Shown piece after piece: positions 1-10,288 of a DNA stretch of 64,000 nucleotides (its first letter is position 1; every line of letters starts with the position of its first letter). The stretch comes from Musa acuminata AAA Group (Eukaryota > Streptophyta > Magnoliopsida > Zingiberales > Musaceae). The stretch lies in the NCBI RefSeq assembly GCF_036884655.1, contig NC_088348.1:26258501-26322500 (forward strand), written 5' to 3'. Both the position numbers and the translations under genes were made by a program. Below the pieces are notes generated by a model that ran no database searches, had not been told where the DNA came from, and saw only the letters and a program-made list of their open reading frames with translations.

Positions 1-483
1 TACTATCAAGCTTATCGAAGGGTCGTGGCACGTCTAACCTCAACATGTGGAGACCTATTAGGCACGACGGTGATGTGAAGCAGGTGTCCACGTGTCGACA
101 TCTGACACAACCACGCACTATCCTCTCATCAATCGATACATACCTTCCAAATATTCGACCATGAAGCAAACCTTAATTAATACTCACATATGAAATCAGT
201 CTCTTAAACAAATTTATGAAATGTAGTTGGAAATATCTCTTGGTTAGAATTATGTGAGAAAATTAACAACCAAATTTACATTATTTGAATTTTATGTAAT
301 TTTTCTTGGAATGCTCGACCATGCACTTTTTATCTTTTGTTTTGATATTGGACAAAGTGGGCACTTTATACTACCGGTGTGGGCTTTGTGTAGCGAAAAG
401 AAATGGTTATGTGTCGGAACGCAGATCTAACATAGAATTGCCGCCCCACGTCAAATGGCGGACAGCCTTTTACCTTGTCGACA

Positions 484-519
<36 letters not shown>

Positions 520-1716
520 GTATAGATCCAAATAAAAAAATAGTAGACTCGTAGTAGTTCCTATTGGAATAGTTATGTTTATATTTAAAAAAATTATATT
601 AAGATTTTTATAATTTTAAAAATAAAATAAATGATCATATTTTATTAAAGTCAATTATTATGATGAAAGATAGTAGGTGACATCACATGTTGGATTGACA
701 TCATAAAATCAATAGTTGAAATGATAATTTGAACATCATAAAATCAATAGTTGAAATGATAATTTGAACGTTTCACTATCACCCTTCGCATCAATCTATG
801 TCGCTCGCCTCCCTACCCACTTATAACTCCTTCTAGAGCTTTGCCTTCTTAGTCTTCTCCTATTCCTTCTTTCTTATGATTTTCTTTCAATGCCACACAA
901 CTCTTTTTCATCTTTGTGCTCTCTTCCAATTCCAACTTAATTTTTGATATGTTTAATCTATGTCACGCATCTTTTGTTATCATGAAATACATATGCTTTG
1001 TCACTAATAAAATGCATCATTATACTATCCTTTGAAATATTTGAATTTCCAAGCAAAAGTGCAGATAAATTTTTGGCCATTAAAAGCTCACACTGAAAGT
1101 AGTAGATTAATCTCTCGACATTCGATCAGGTTAATGTCGACAGCTAATACGAGGATGGGATTAAATTTAAATCACTTAAACAAAGAAGACGAATCTAGAA
1201 GAATAACAAATAATCTACAGCCCACTGTCTCAGAGAATATTAGAAAACAGGATGGCCGCACCTTGGCTGATTACAACATCCAATGTTGAGAACATGGTTA
1301 ATGTTCTGAACACGGCGGCAATAATGGCCACGCGAAAGTTCCTCTCTCTCGTCGTCCTCCTCGTCATCGACTTCTGGATGTTGTAATGGTCAGTTCACAA
1401 AGCTTCTGTTTCATTTCTCAATTTTCTTGAAGGTCTGTGTTTCTGGTTAGCGACAGAGATGAACCACTAGGATCATTTGGGATAGTACAGATGAAATATT
1501 TACTACTTTTGGCATTACAATTTTTTTCTTTATTTACATCTTATCCTGCAAGATGGGACTACTATATTTTATTTATGATTTCTACTTGCTGGACAGTTCG
1601 AGCATGATACAGTTCTGATTCCTCGGGAGACATCTTGGTTTGGATATTATCCAGATGGTGCCTTTAACCCAATTTTGCCTCCACAACAGGTGAGGAATAC
1701 CTTTTAATGTTTTTTA
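1..1716 (+). repeat. Left arm of a 1.7-kb inverted duplication
   Basis: This stretch recurs in reverse complement at 21386-23099, with position 1 pairing with 23099 and 1716 with 21386. Every block I compared was the same, except that the TA microsatellite near 485-516 has 16 units here and 15 in the other copy. Since the window starts inside the repeat, the arm may extend further left. It holds a tandem 35-base duplication near 705-770, ubiquitin-like fragments near 1246-1395 and one palmitoyl-protein thioesterase exon (1597-1689). Identity falls away right after 1716, in the intron behind that exon. Confidence 0.93.
1246..1395. pseudogene. Opposed ubiquitin gene fragments
   Basis: On the plus strand, 1251-1286 encodes DGRTLADYNIQ, which is the ubiquitin segment just before the C-terminal KESTLHLVLRLRGG. 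A reverse-oriented match to the same segment (DYNIQK) lies at about 1366-1392. About 80 bases between them encode, on the plus strand, a hydrophobic run beginning MATRKFLSLVVLLV that could be a chance reading or a signal-peptide remnant. There is no complete ubiquitin frame. The same arrangement occurs near 8140-8340 and in the mirrored arm at 21707-21856. Confidence 0.6.
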
Positions 1717-2820
1717 CATATGTCTAAGCGTGGGTCAGTAGTTGGTGTCTTTGTCTAATTATGTATGACATGGTGGATATATGTAAGCTTTGTCTTTGTC
1801 TAAGTAACTCTGCACCAGACTTGATGATTATTGGGTGCAAACTTGTTTGCATGCAACCATAAAGAAATTCCTAGAGCAGTTTCTACATTAGCAACTGCAG
1901 TGTTACATAGGACATTAAGCTCATTTCTGTCTGCTTCTGATCTCTATTAAGTTGAGGATTATAGTAGTCAATTCAGTTGTAAATGAACCTAGCAGAGTTC
2001 ATCCAGGTCTAGGCTGCAGAACAAATGGGTAGTAGGTTTGTGGTTGAAATGCAGATTCATGGTTAGAATATATCACCGATGATAAACCTTGTAGATGTTA
2101 CCTCACCGAATAAGCCATTCAAGAGATCCATGCATGTAGATGGAAATTGATAAGATCACCTGAGGCCAATAAGTAGCAGCTTGGTACCAGGCAAAAATCT
2201 GATATAGAGTCAAGAATAAGAGTTGACATTGTTCCACATCAGACTTGCAACCAGAGCCTAGTATCATGTTTATATATATTGTTATTGTGCCACATTAATA
2301 GGAAATGTTTGTTCATTTTATCTTCAATGGGTCTCTGATTCTGATGAACCCAGTGTTCTCTGAAAATTAAGTATCTGATGCATACGATTGTTTCTTCTAT
2401 TTTATTCTTTCTTCTATAGGATCGTTTCCTAAATCTCATGTTAATTGAAAAAAGGCTTAGATGATGATGATCACGATTCATGATGACTTATATAAATACC
2501 TTTACTACATTTATAATACTTATATAAATAAATGACTTTTTCAGACTACCCTCTACACTGAAGACTGGATTGGTCTAAAAACTTTGGATGATGCTGGGCG
2601 AGTCAAATTTATCAGTGTCAAAGGAAATCATCTCAGAATCTCCCAAAGTGACATGAAAAAGCATATCGTGCCATACTTGGAGGAGAAACCAGAAAAGTTG
2701 ATAAAAAAATGTCCCATGTCAGAATGGGTTTCATCAGCTTGGAATATCCCGATGATGGACAGAATGGATCCGATGGAGGAGTCTCCTCTGCTGTGGTCCA
2801 TCAAGGGTGCTGACATGTAA
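1597..2820 (+). pseudogene. Palmitoyl-protein thioesterase, 3' exons only (5'-truncated gene)
   Basis: Two exons joined in phase 0 encode the C-terminal part of a lysosomal/vacuolar palmitoyl-protein thioesterase (PPT1 type), which removes fatty acyl groups from cysteines of proteins. Exon A is 1597-1689 (acceptor after GGACAG, donor GTGAGG) and encodes a segment with EHDTVLIPRETSWFGYYPDG. Exon B is 2545-2820 and starts TTLYTEDWIGLKTLDDAG, ending in TAA. The Asp of EHDT and the His of KGNHLRIS sit where the family has its catalytic Asp and His. The nucleophile-Ser exons should lie upstream, but the sequence to the left is the inverted-repeat arm. I therefore call it a truncated gene. A transcript using distant upstream exons outside the window cannot be excluded. 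Confidence 0.82.
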
Positions 2821-4267
2821 ATTGTTTGATCCGAATTCCCTACTTAGAATTGAACTAAGAGATGTTTAATACTATTAACCCTAATAATGAATAATTAATA
2901 ATTAATTAGCGGGTATATGTTTGCCCTACTAGTAATTAAATTTAGTATTGTGATAATTAATTCAAGTATTCTAAATTGTTTCTTTATCTCTGCACATTTC
3001 AAATAAGGTTCATCCTACTTAGAAGCTGTGCCAGTGTTGTATGCTAGAGAGGAAATTACAGTTTGCGAGAGAGAAATGACTAAGCAATAGGCGGGTGATG
3101 GCGAGAGAGATTCCATTCTTGATTTTACTGCTTGATGATCGTATAGACCAACTTATGCGAGATAATCTTATCCTGTTTGTTTGATTCGGCACAAGAAGAC
3201 TAAGTGAGAAAAGTAGACCTGACCGCGAAAGAGATCGAATGAATTCCTGTTTGCTTGTTCGGTGTACTTCATTCAGTGTGGAGTTGCACAAAATAAGCCA
3301 TAAGAGCTATAAGGGTGTCGATATTCTTGACAAAAAGTGGATTTCTAGTAAGCAAGGGCTCATAGTTAGGTTATTGAGTTCGGGGTGCCCTGCTTAGCGA
3401 GTTTAGGTTAGGTTAGCGAGTTAGGAAAGGATACTGACTTATGTGCTAAGACATTTTCCTGGTTTACCGAAGCATTAAGTATTGCTAGGCCCAATAAGAT
3501 TTGCCATTCTCTTAGTTTACCATGGGTTAAAGGACTCGAAATAAGCCCACTCTATATATGTATTGTCGTTTCGTGGAGTGCATCTTCTGCGCGTTGTCAA
3601 TCATACTCGTCTCGTCTCTTTGCTGGGGGTGCTGGAGAAGGCAATAATCATCAAGGTGTTGGTTAAGCAGTATAGATAAGGCCTTTCTTTTGCTAAGTGG
3701 AAGCAACCATGCGGACAAGCCGACAAGCGGGGGAGTGTTACAACTTGTCCATAAGGGCAGCAATCCACTACTTCAGAATGGAACGAGTTTACTACAACTC
3801 TTATACCTATACCTCCATCTGTTACTTGAAAGTCGGTTAACCAATATTCTCTTCCAGGGCGGGGCTGATTGATACGGCAGCGCAATTCTTAGTTGATAGT
3901 GGAATTATGAGTCGAGCTAGTAGAGTAGTCTTTTGAACTCACTCCTACAGTTGCTCACCTGGACTTGGTTATCACATATGAATTGAGTTCCTGAACAACA
4001 CTCATTGCTTTTTGAGTAGTAGCTTGGCACTCAATACAAAATTAGTGGGAAGCGCACCCCTCTCTCTACATCAAGGGGTTTGGTCTCTCTCTACATCAAA
4101 GGGTTTGGTGCAAAGATTATCTTCTCTTCTTCTCATTATGATTCTCTTCTCTCATTATGTAGTAGTAGGATCGTCATCTGTGTGTCTCAGTGCCACCGAA
4201 CTCGTACTTTATCAAAGAGATTTTGCAACGACCCACTAGATTGATTGGGTTGGTGTGAAGATACTCC

Positions 4268-4323
<56 letters not shown>

Positions 4324-6497
4324 TATCGTTATCGAAGTGAAAGCAGCTAGCTTGGAACACAACTCGTTATCGAAGTGAAAGCAGCTAGCTTGGAACACAA
4401 CCGAGGAAAAGGAGATGAGATCCTACGATTCTCCCGGAAAGTCTTAGCTGGTACGCGGGTTCTTTTGATTTCAATACCTTCATCTTAGCTATAGGAATAA
4501 TAGAATATAGCTCCATCGATCTCTTTTTGAATGCGACCCGTGGATAAGAAAAGACCTAAGAGGAGCTATTCCGTGGGCCTACTTTCCCCTTTACTAGTAA
4601 CTGACAGTCACAATACTTGGAAACGACCAAAAGAATCAAGGAGAAATTCCTATTTCTCAATAAGAGTAACATGAGTGCTATCGGTCCACTAATCGGACTG
4701 GAATCCCAATCCAGCAACTGAGAAAAGAGCATATCTTGGTGCAATATTAATTACTAATAATATTATTATTAATTTGTTATGAGTATTCTCTAATAACAAC
4801 ATTCTGTAATTATTAATTACATTATTCATAACTAATTATTAACAATAATAATAATAGTTACTCATAATGAATTTCGCCAATAATGTTACTTAGCTAGCGA
4901 CTGTTATGGCATACCTAATGAAAGTTCTGTAAACTAATATTGCACCCGAAACTCAAGTTGAAGAACAGCTTACTTACTTTTATACTTAATAGCTATGGCT
5001 TCTTCTCAAACTGCCGAATCTCTCTCTTTTTATAGAACCTTGATGAGAACGGGCCAAGCGTATACTATAGTGTAGCGGCGAGTTATGAGCAAGGCTTTCA
5101 CGCCATAGAGTTCAACGATGAGAAATAATTGCATGTCTCTTCTACTTAGCAGTTTAATTAGTACTTATTCTACTTAGCAGTTCAATTCTTAGTTTTTCGA
5201 TTAAGTGGTATACTCTAAAAAGCACTAGTTTTTGGTTACCCAATTCTATCATACGGGAGTCTCGTGGAACAATCACATCCCTAGCGGGTAACAAGACGTA
5301 TTCCGTTTCCTCGTAGCCTTTCACTTTGCTTGGAGTTTTGTTGCGCTAACTTAACTTAGTTTCAATTTCATGTTTATGTTGCAATGCGAGATGAGCTACT
5401 TGATTCAATTCATACTTGATAGGATAGGCGGGCTAGATTCTATTAATTATGAGTTTTCCTAGGCGTGTAAGGTAAGGAGTTGACTATGAAAATGCATTAG
5501 TTGCGCTCGATGGATTCCATTCCTTATTAGTTGGTCCAGATTCCAGTGTAGTTCCATTTACAGTTTCATAATCATTGGACTTCGGATCAAAACTAAGTGG
5601 CGAGTTACAGTGACAAGTTCCATTGCTATGCGCTAACGAAGCTCCATGAATAAGAGAAATAAGGGAACAAGTCCGCTTCTCACAATATCAGAATTGGGGT
5701 AAGCCCTTGTAGTTGTAGTGCGATAGCGATAAACAGTACAATATGCAAGCAGTGAAAGATGCTGGCGCTTTCGGGTTGGGTGCTTTAGAGGACTCTAAAT
5801 AAGCCTTCTTGCCTTCACCGACCTTATCTTCTGAAGTGAACTCTAGTATAGTCTCTTTTGGTGGGGGGGGGGGTGTGTTGTCGATTCTTCAAGTGATGAG
5901 TAAACCCAACTATATGGCAATGTTCTTAGTTCTGCGCTCAAATCTTATACTGCTTGACTATAAGCTAACAGAGTTAAAGGGACTGATTGCCTTCCTTGCA
6001 TAATGGCCTTATTAAGTTAGGTATAAGATAACGGTAGTATAGTCTCTTTTCTTTCGTTAGTAAAGTCTCCTTCCGTTCTATTTTCCTCTGGTATCAGCAG
6101 TAAGCTGGAAAGGAAAGGATGGTTCCGTTATTGACCTGAAGTCGTACGAGATAGGTTCGAGTGTTGGCAACGAAATAAGATGCTGGGCTATTCCAGTCTA
6201 CTTGTTCAGTTGCAGTAAGTGAATGTCCTGATTGATTGTCTTTCATAATGGAAAGTGGAAATTTCATCCTATAAAGAAGCAGTCCGAGTTTAATCATACA
6301 CAGATACAGAAGTAGAAGAGAATCTCGAGAAGCAAACACGTCCATATAAATACTGGAATCTCAGTTGGTAGGCGCAGTGAAAGGATATCATCTCATCTCT
6401 CTTCACTCATCTCTCTGAACTTAATTCCAGAAGCAAGGGCGTAAGTCAGGATACAAAGTCCAAAGTCAGCAAGCGAAAGAGGTATAGAGGAACTACC
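2821..6497. other. Gene-poor tract, possibly organelle-derived
   Basis: I find no convincing gene here. The base composition and the many unrelated short open frames remind me of plant mitochondrial intergenic DNA, so a nuclear copy of mitochondrial DNA is possible, but no mitochondrial gene is recognisable. Local structure includes a tandem pair of about 30 bases at 4065-4112 (CTCTCTACATCAA unit), a TA microsatellite at 4270-4321, a perfect 36-base-class tandem pair at about 4327-4401 and an AT-only block at 4745-4870 made of TTAATTA/TAATAAT words. Confidence 0.35.
4270..4321. repeat. (TA)n microsatellite
   Basis: About 25 uninterrupted TA units. It is followed at once by a tandem duplication whose unit begins GTTATCGAAGTGAAAGCAGC (4327-4401). 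Confidence 0.95.
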
Positions 6498-6830
6498 ATG
6501 TAATTAATAATTAATTAGAATGTTAATTAATTACCATAACATTAATAATTAATACTTAACTGTTATTTTGTTTAAAGCATTATTAGAATGTTAGTTAATT
6601 GTATTAGTATTAATTACAATTATTATTATTAATTACTGTTATTAATAATGTACTATATTAATTACAGTATTAATACATTAATAACTATTATTATTAATAA
6701 TTATTTATTAGTTAATTCATAATTATACTGTAATTATTACTAATAATGAATTACATAACTATTATTTATTAATAATTATCATAATGAATTAATAATTATA
6801 ATGAAGAATTAGGATTAGTCCCCTAATGTG
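6498..6830. repeat. AT-rich array of TTAATTA/TAATAATTA words
   Basis: About 330 bases built almost wholly from short palindromic words such as TTAATTA, TAATAATTA and ATTAATAAT. Shorter blocks of the same kind occur at 2880-2960 and 4745-4870. After it, the 18-base word GAGATAAGCATACCAAGT appears twice (about 6851-6899), directly beside the foldback element. Confidence 0.8.
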
Positions 6831-6907
6831 CAGAGATAATTCAATTTAGTGAGATAAGCATACCAAGTATTATCCTGAAGAGATAAGCATACCAAGTGGG
6901 CAGAGAT

Positions 6908-7512
6908 AAATAATTATCAGGACGAGAACGCCAATGGCACACCAAGTAGTCTTGTGTTGACAGTAATCCATTAGTCAACCCGGCGCCCCGGTGGATGCAT
7001 CAACGAAGCAGTCCGGCCGTCGAAGCAGACTCCGAGCCCTACAGTTCGCCAGTGGGTCCTGTAGTCTACAAGTGGGGCCTCACGTTCTTTGACCGGTCCA
7101 AGGCGGCCGAAACGTTGAGCACGCACAAGATTCAGCTCCTGGGTTTATGCACGTGCAAGATTCCCATCAATCTATTCAATACTAGATTTGATTTCAAAAC
7201 CTTATAATAATATGAGAAATATTTATCAACCGAGCTCCATAATTATTATTTTTAATTAAGTAAATATGTTACACAACCATTGCAAGGTAAAATTATTTTT
7301 ACCAACTAAACTTGTTAATTAATATTTTAAAAAATAATTAAATTCTTTACACCACCGTTTTGATAGCGTAAAAACAGAAGGTAAAATCTTAGAATGAGAA
7401 TGCTTCAAAATTTACATTAAGTGATTAATGTGAAATTGCAAATACGATAAATTTCCAAATTGAGGATGAATTCGGTGTTGAAAATATTTGTGTACCTGAG
7501 TTGATATATGTT
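6908..7512 (+). repeat. Left terminal inverted repeat of the foldback element
   Basis: Pairs with 8391-8994 in reverse complement. Small differences (for example CATCAACGAAGC against CATCAACAAAGC) show the arms are old enough to have diverged slightly. Confidence 0.9.
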
Positions 7513-7787
7513 AATCATGATTAGATTAACTCGGACTCATTAATATTTAATTTCTAGTATCCGAACCCTCGGCCTCAATGTAAATAAGTTGAGTGCATTA
7601 ATATTGGGCATTTTATGTGATTCATATCCGACGTGTCACCATTTCACTGGGTGCTTACCATGGGCTGTGGAGTCTTTAGGACACCGGTGACGTCAATTAG
7701 GCTTGGCGTCGGATCACAATTGGCGCGGTCGAACCGAGCCCAATCCTGGTCGGATGAGACTCGATGTGGCCTGCGCTTAGCTCGCTT

Positions 7788-8120
7788 AACAATGTTCGTT
7801 TTTGTCAGTGCAAAAAAGAAACGGTGTTTTTTGTCAATACTGTGCAATACGGTGTTTTTTGTCAATGCCTCGGAGTACTTGTAACATTGCAAAAAGAAAC
7901 GTTTTTGTCAGTACAAAAAAGAAACGGTGTTTTTGTCACTGACAAAAAAGAACATTGCACAGTATTAACAATGTTCGTTTTTGTCAGTGCAAAAAAGAAA
8001 CGGTGCAATGTTCTTTTATTCTTGTTCATATTGACAAAAAAGAAACGGTGTTTTTGTCACTGACAAAAAAGAACATTGCACAGTATTAACAATGTTCTTT
8101 TTTGTCAGTGCAAAAAGGAA
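7788..8120. repeat. Internal tandem/inverted repeats around TTTTTGTCAGTGCAAAAAAG
   Basis: The word AACAATGTTCGTTTTTGTCA recurs at about 7790 and 7969 and, with a small change, at 8090. The blocks TTTTTGTCACTGACAAAAAA and GAACATTGCACAGTATTAAC also occur twice. Each unit is itself partly self-complementary (TTTTTGTC/GACAAAAA). No protein frame survives across it. Confidence 0.8.
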
Positions 8121-8136
8121 AAAAAAACGATTCAGA

Positions 8137-8340
8137 ATGTTCAGTTCTGAATCGGAGCCTCGACAATGTCGAGGCTCCGATTCAGTATAAGAGGGCCAGC
8201 AGAGAGGCGCATCTCCGGCAAGCATTTCGAGGGCGGCCGCACCCAGGCCGATTACAGCATCCAGAAGGAGGCGGAGGACTCCGCGGAGGAGGACTCCTTC
8301 TGGATGTTGTAATCGGCCAAGGTGCGGCCATCCTGTTTAG
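8137..8340. pseudogene. Captured ubiquitin fragments in inverted orientation
   Basis: Plus-strand DNA from 8163 reads like ubiquitin from DNVKAKIQDK (here DNVEAPIQYK), then, after a deletion of about 11 bases, through the SGKHFEGGRTQADYSIQKE equivalent of AGKQLEDGRTLADYNIQKE (to about 8270). The minus strand at 8294-8332 encodes DGRTLADYNIQKES almost unchanged. A perfect 19-base stem (CTGAATCGGAGCCTCGACA and its complement, around 8147-8185) shows that the DNVEAPIQ part is also present in both orientations. Frames are broken, so no ubiquitin can be made. Confidence 0.75.
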
Positions 8341-8390
8341 TGGGAGCCGGAATCATGTACCGTTGGCCCTGGTACACAAATATTTTCAAC

Positions 8391-8994
8391 ATATATCAAC
8401 TCAGGTACACAAATATTTTCAACACCGAATTCATCCTCAATTTGGAAATTTATCGTATTTGCAATTTCACATTAATCACTTAATGTAAATTTTGAAGCAT
8501 TCTCATTCTAAGATTTTACCTTCTGTTTTTACGCTATCAAAACGGTGGTGTAAAGAATTTAATTATTTTTTAAAATATTAATTAACAAGTTTAGTTGGTA
8601 AAAATAATTTTACCTTGCAATGGTTGTGTAACATATTTACTTAATTAAAAATAATAATTATGGAGCTCGGTTGATAAATATTTCTCATATTATTATAAGG
8701 TTTTGAAATCAAATCTAGTATTGAATAGATTGATGGGAATCTTGCACGTGCATAAACCCAGCAGCTGAATCTTGTGCGTGCTCAACGTTTCGGCCGCCTT
8801 GGACTGGGACCAAAGAACGTGAGGCCCCACTTGTAGACTACAGGACCCACTGGCGAACAGTAGGGCTCGGAGTCTGCTTCGACGGCCGGACTGCTTTGTT
8901 GATGCATCCACCGGGGCGCAGAGTGGACTAATGGATTCCTGTCAACACAAGACTACTTGGTGTGCCATTGGCGTTCTCGTCCTGATAATTATTT
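8391..8994 (-). repeat. Right terminal inverted repeat of the foldback element
   Basis: Reverse complement of 6908-7512. Just inside it, the word GGTACACAAATATTTTCAAC is duplicated (8371 and 8403), the second copy belonging to the arm itself. Confidence 0.9.
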
Positions 8995-9436
8995 TTGTTG
9001 GAATTAGTTTGCCTTGTATTTTTGGCATTGATTAATGGTGGGACAATTATATATCATAAAAAAATATATTTAATAGATAATTATTTTTTATTGTTTAATA
9101 TAGCTGATAAAGATCTTTTTTTTGCTTTAAAATGAATTCATTCTGGTCATATGGGTAGTGGCGATGAGGTTTTAAGGATGACAGATTATTTTGGTGATGA
9201 TTTGAAAATCATAAATTAAAGAAAAAAGAATTTTCTTTTCAACTATCCTAAATTTCATCAAACATTAAATCACTCTAAATATTTTGTTCCAACGTTGCAA
9301 ATAAAGAAACGCACAAAACAAAAGCAAAGAAAAGAAATCCTGTCTAGTTTACGAAAACGATGGTATATATGTAATTTCGCTGACACTTCTATCTCCCACG
9401 GGAGAGTGTAACTGCTTGCCGTTACGGCCTGTGGAG
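8995..9436. other. AT-rich spacer / ERF 3' flank
   Basis: No gene seen. The part next to 9437 is the likely 3' untranslated region of the minus-strand ERF gene. Confidence 0.5.
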
Positions 9437-10033
9437 CTAAACAGCGAAAGGGTTCCCTTCGGGTCGTCGGCCGCCTTCGATTCCCGCGGCTCCGCTGCTT
9501 TCTCCATCTTCACCGCCACCATCTCTTCCGACCCCGACCTCGTTATCTGTTACTGGCGGGTGCCGGTGCTCGGATCTACCGACCTCGTTGGGGAAGTTGA
9601 GGATGGCCCTGCAGCCGCGCATCCGGAAGGCGGCGCGGTCATACGCCCTCGCCGCCTCCAAGGCGGTGGAGTAGGTCCCGAGCCAGATCCTGGACCCCCG
9701 ACGGTTGGGGTCCCGGATCTCCGCCGCGAACTTCCCCCAGGGTCGCTGCCTGACGCCACGGTACCGCCGCCCGACGGCTTGATCCTCCGCCTCGGATGAT
9801 ACGCCCGCCGATTCCCGTGGCCACGACTCGGCAAACGGGGCCGGCGGGAGGGGCATGGATAGGGTCGGTTCGACGGCGGCGTAATGGAGAGGAGGAGGGG
9901 TGGATGATGGAGGTAGGTCGGCGAGGAGGGACTCGAAGTCGGCGGCGAGGAGGGACTCGAAGTCGGCGGCGTGGAGTTGGTGGGGGAAGAAGTCGAGGGT
10001 GGAGGAGTCGTCGACGCCGAGATGGTGCTCCAT
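9437..10033 (-). CDS. AP2/ERF transcription factor, ERF type (group IX-like)
   Basis: Intronless gene for a 198-residue nuclear DNA-binding protein. One AP2/ERF domain covers about residues 91-148 ([19 protein letters not shown], then [20 protein letters not shown] and [10 protein letters not shown]). It has Ala and Asp at the two class-defining positions (14 and 19), so it should prefer GCC-box promoters rather than DRE sites. The AAEIRDP and [10 protein letters not shown] wording is close to group IX ERFs, which act in ethylene/jasmonate and defence responses. The N-terminal part is acidic and hydrophobic, like an activation region, and holds a tandem copy of the octapeptide AADFESLL (DNA 9921-9969). 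The start is the only ATG upstream of the domain in frame. The subgroup is uncertain. Confidence 0.92.
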   Translation of the reverse strand: MEHHLGVDDSSTLDFFPHQLHAADFESLLAADFESLLADLPPSSTPPPLHYAAVEPTLSMPLPPAPFAESWPRESAGVSSEAEDQAVGRRYRGVRQRPWGKFAAEIRDPNRRGSRIWLGTYSTALEAARAYDRAAFRMRGCRAILNFPNEVGRSEHRHPPVTDNEVGVGRDGGGEDGESSGAAGIEGGRRPEGNPFAV

Positions 10034-10093
10034 GGCGGGGAAGAGCGCGGAGTGAGAGAGATTTATATACTGCGGGAGGAAAGAGTGGGTTCG

Positions 10094-10106
10094 GTTTATA
10101 TATAGC
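10094..10106 (-). promoter_or_regulatory. Candidate TATA box of the ERF gene
   Basis: Minus-strand CTATATATAAAC lies about 65 bases upstream of the ATG. A second TATATAAAT at 10060-10070 is too near the ATG to be the better candidate. Confidence 0.45.
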
Positions 10107-10229
10107 TACAGGTAATAAGCGGGTGGGAAGGAACGAAAAACTTTTGGCTCCATTAAATACACTTATCATATGAGCTCCGAAATAACATGGAAAGAGGAGA
10201 AAAAGACGACAAAACTTGGAGTCAAACTT

Positions 10230-10231
<2 letters not shown>

Positions 10232-10285
<54 letters not shown>
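10232..10285. repeat. (TA)n microsatellite upstream of the ERF gene
   Basis: About 27 TA units, roughly 200 bases upstream of the ERF start codon. Confidence 0.95.

Positions 10286-10288
<3 letters not shown>

Larger units (their letters stand above)
6908..8994. mobile_element. Foldback/MULE-like element with ~605-bp terminal inverted repeats
   Basis: The left terminal repeat (6908-7512) and the right one (8391-8994) are near-perfect reverse complements, starting AAATAATTATCAGGACGAG and ending beside GTTGATATATGTT. The 880-base centre has no transposase frame. It holds tandem copies of a roughly 60-base unit containing TTTTGTCAGTGCAAAAAAGA (7788-8120) and ubiquitin gene fragments (8137-8340). 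Long terminal repeats plus captured host-gene pieces are typical of Mutator-like Pack-MULE or foldback elements. I could not see a clear 9-base target duplication (flanks GGCAGAGAT and TTGTTGGAA differ), so the class is an inference. Confidence 0.8.

Noticed and set aside
1032..1289. 85-codon frame ending in the ubiquitin-like stretch
   Set aside because: Only the last dozen residues resemble ubiquitin. The rest has no similarity I know, so it is a pseudogene fragment in chance open sequence.
3019..6345. Several 60-95 codon frames
   Set aside because: No start context, domain or splice partner. The region looks like non-coding organelle-like or repeat DNA.
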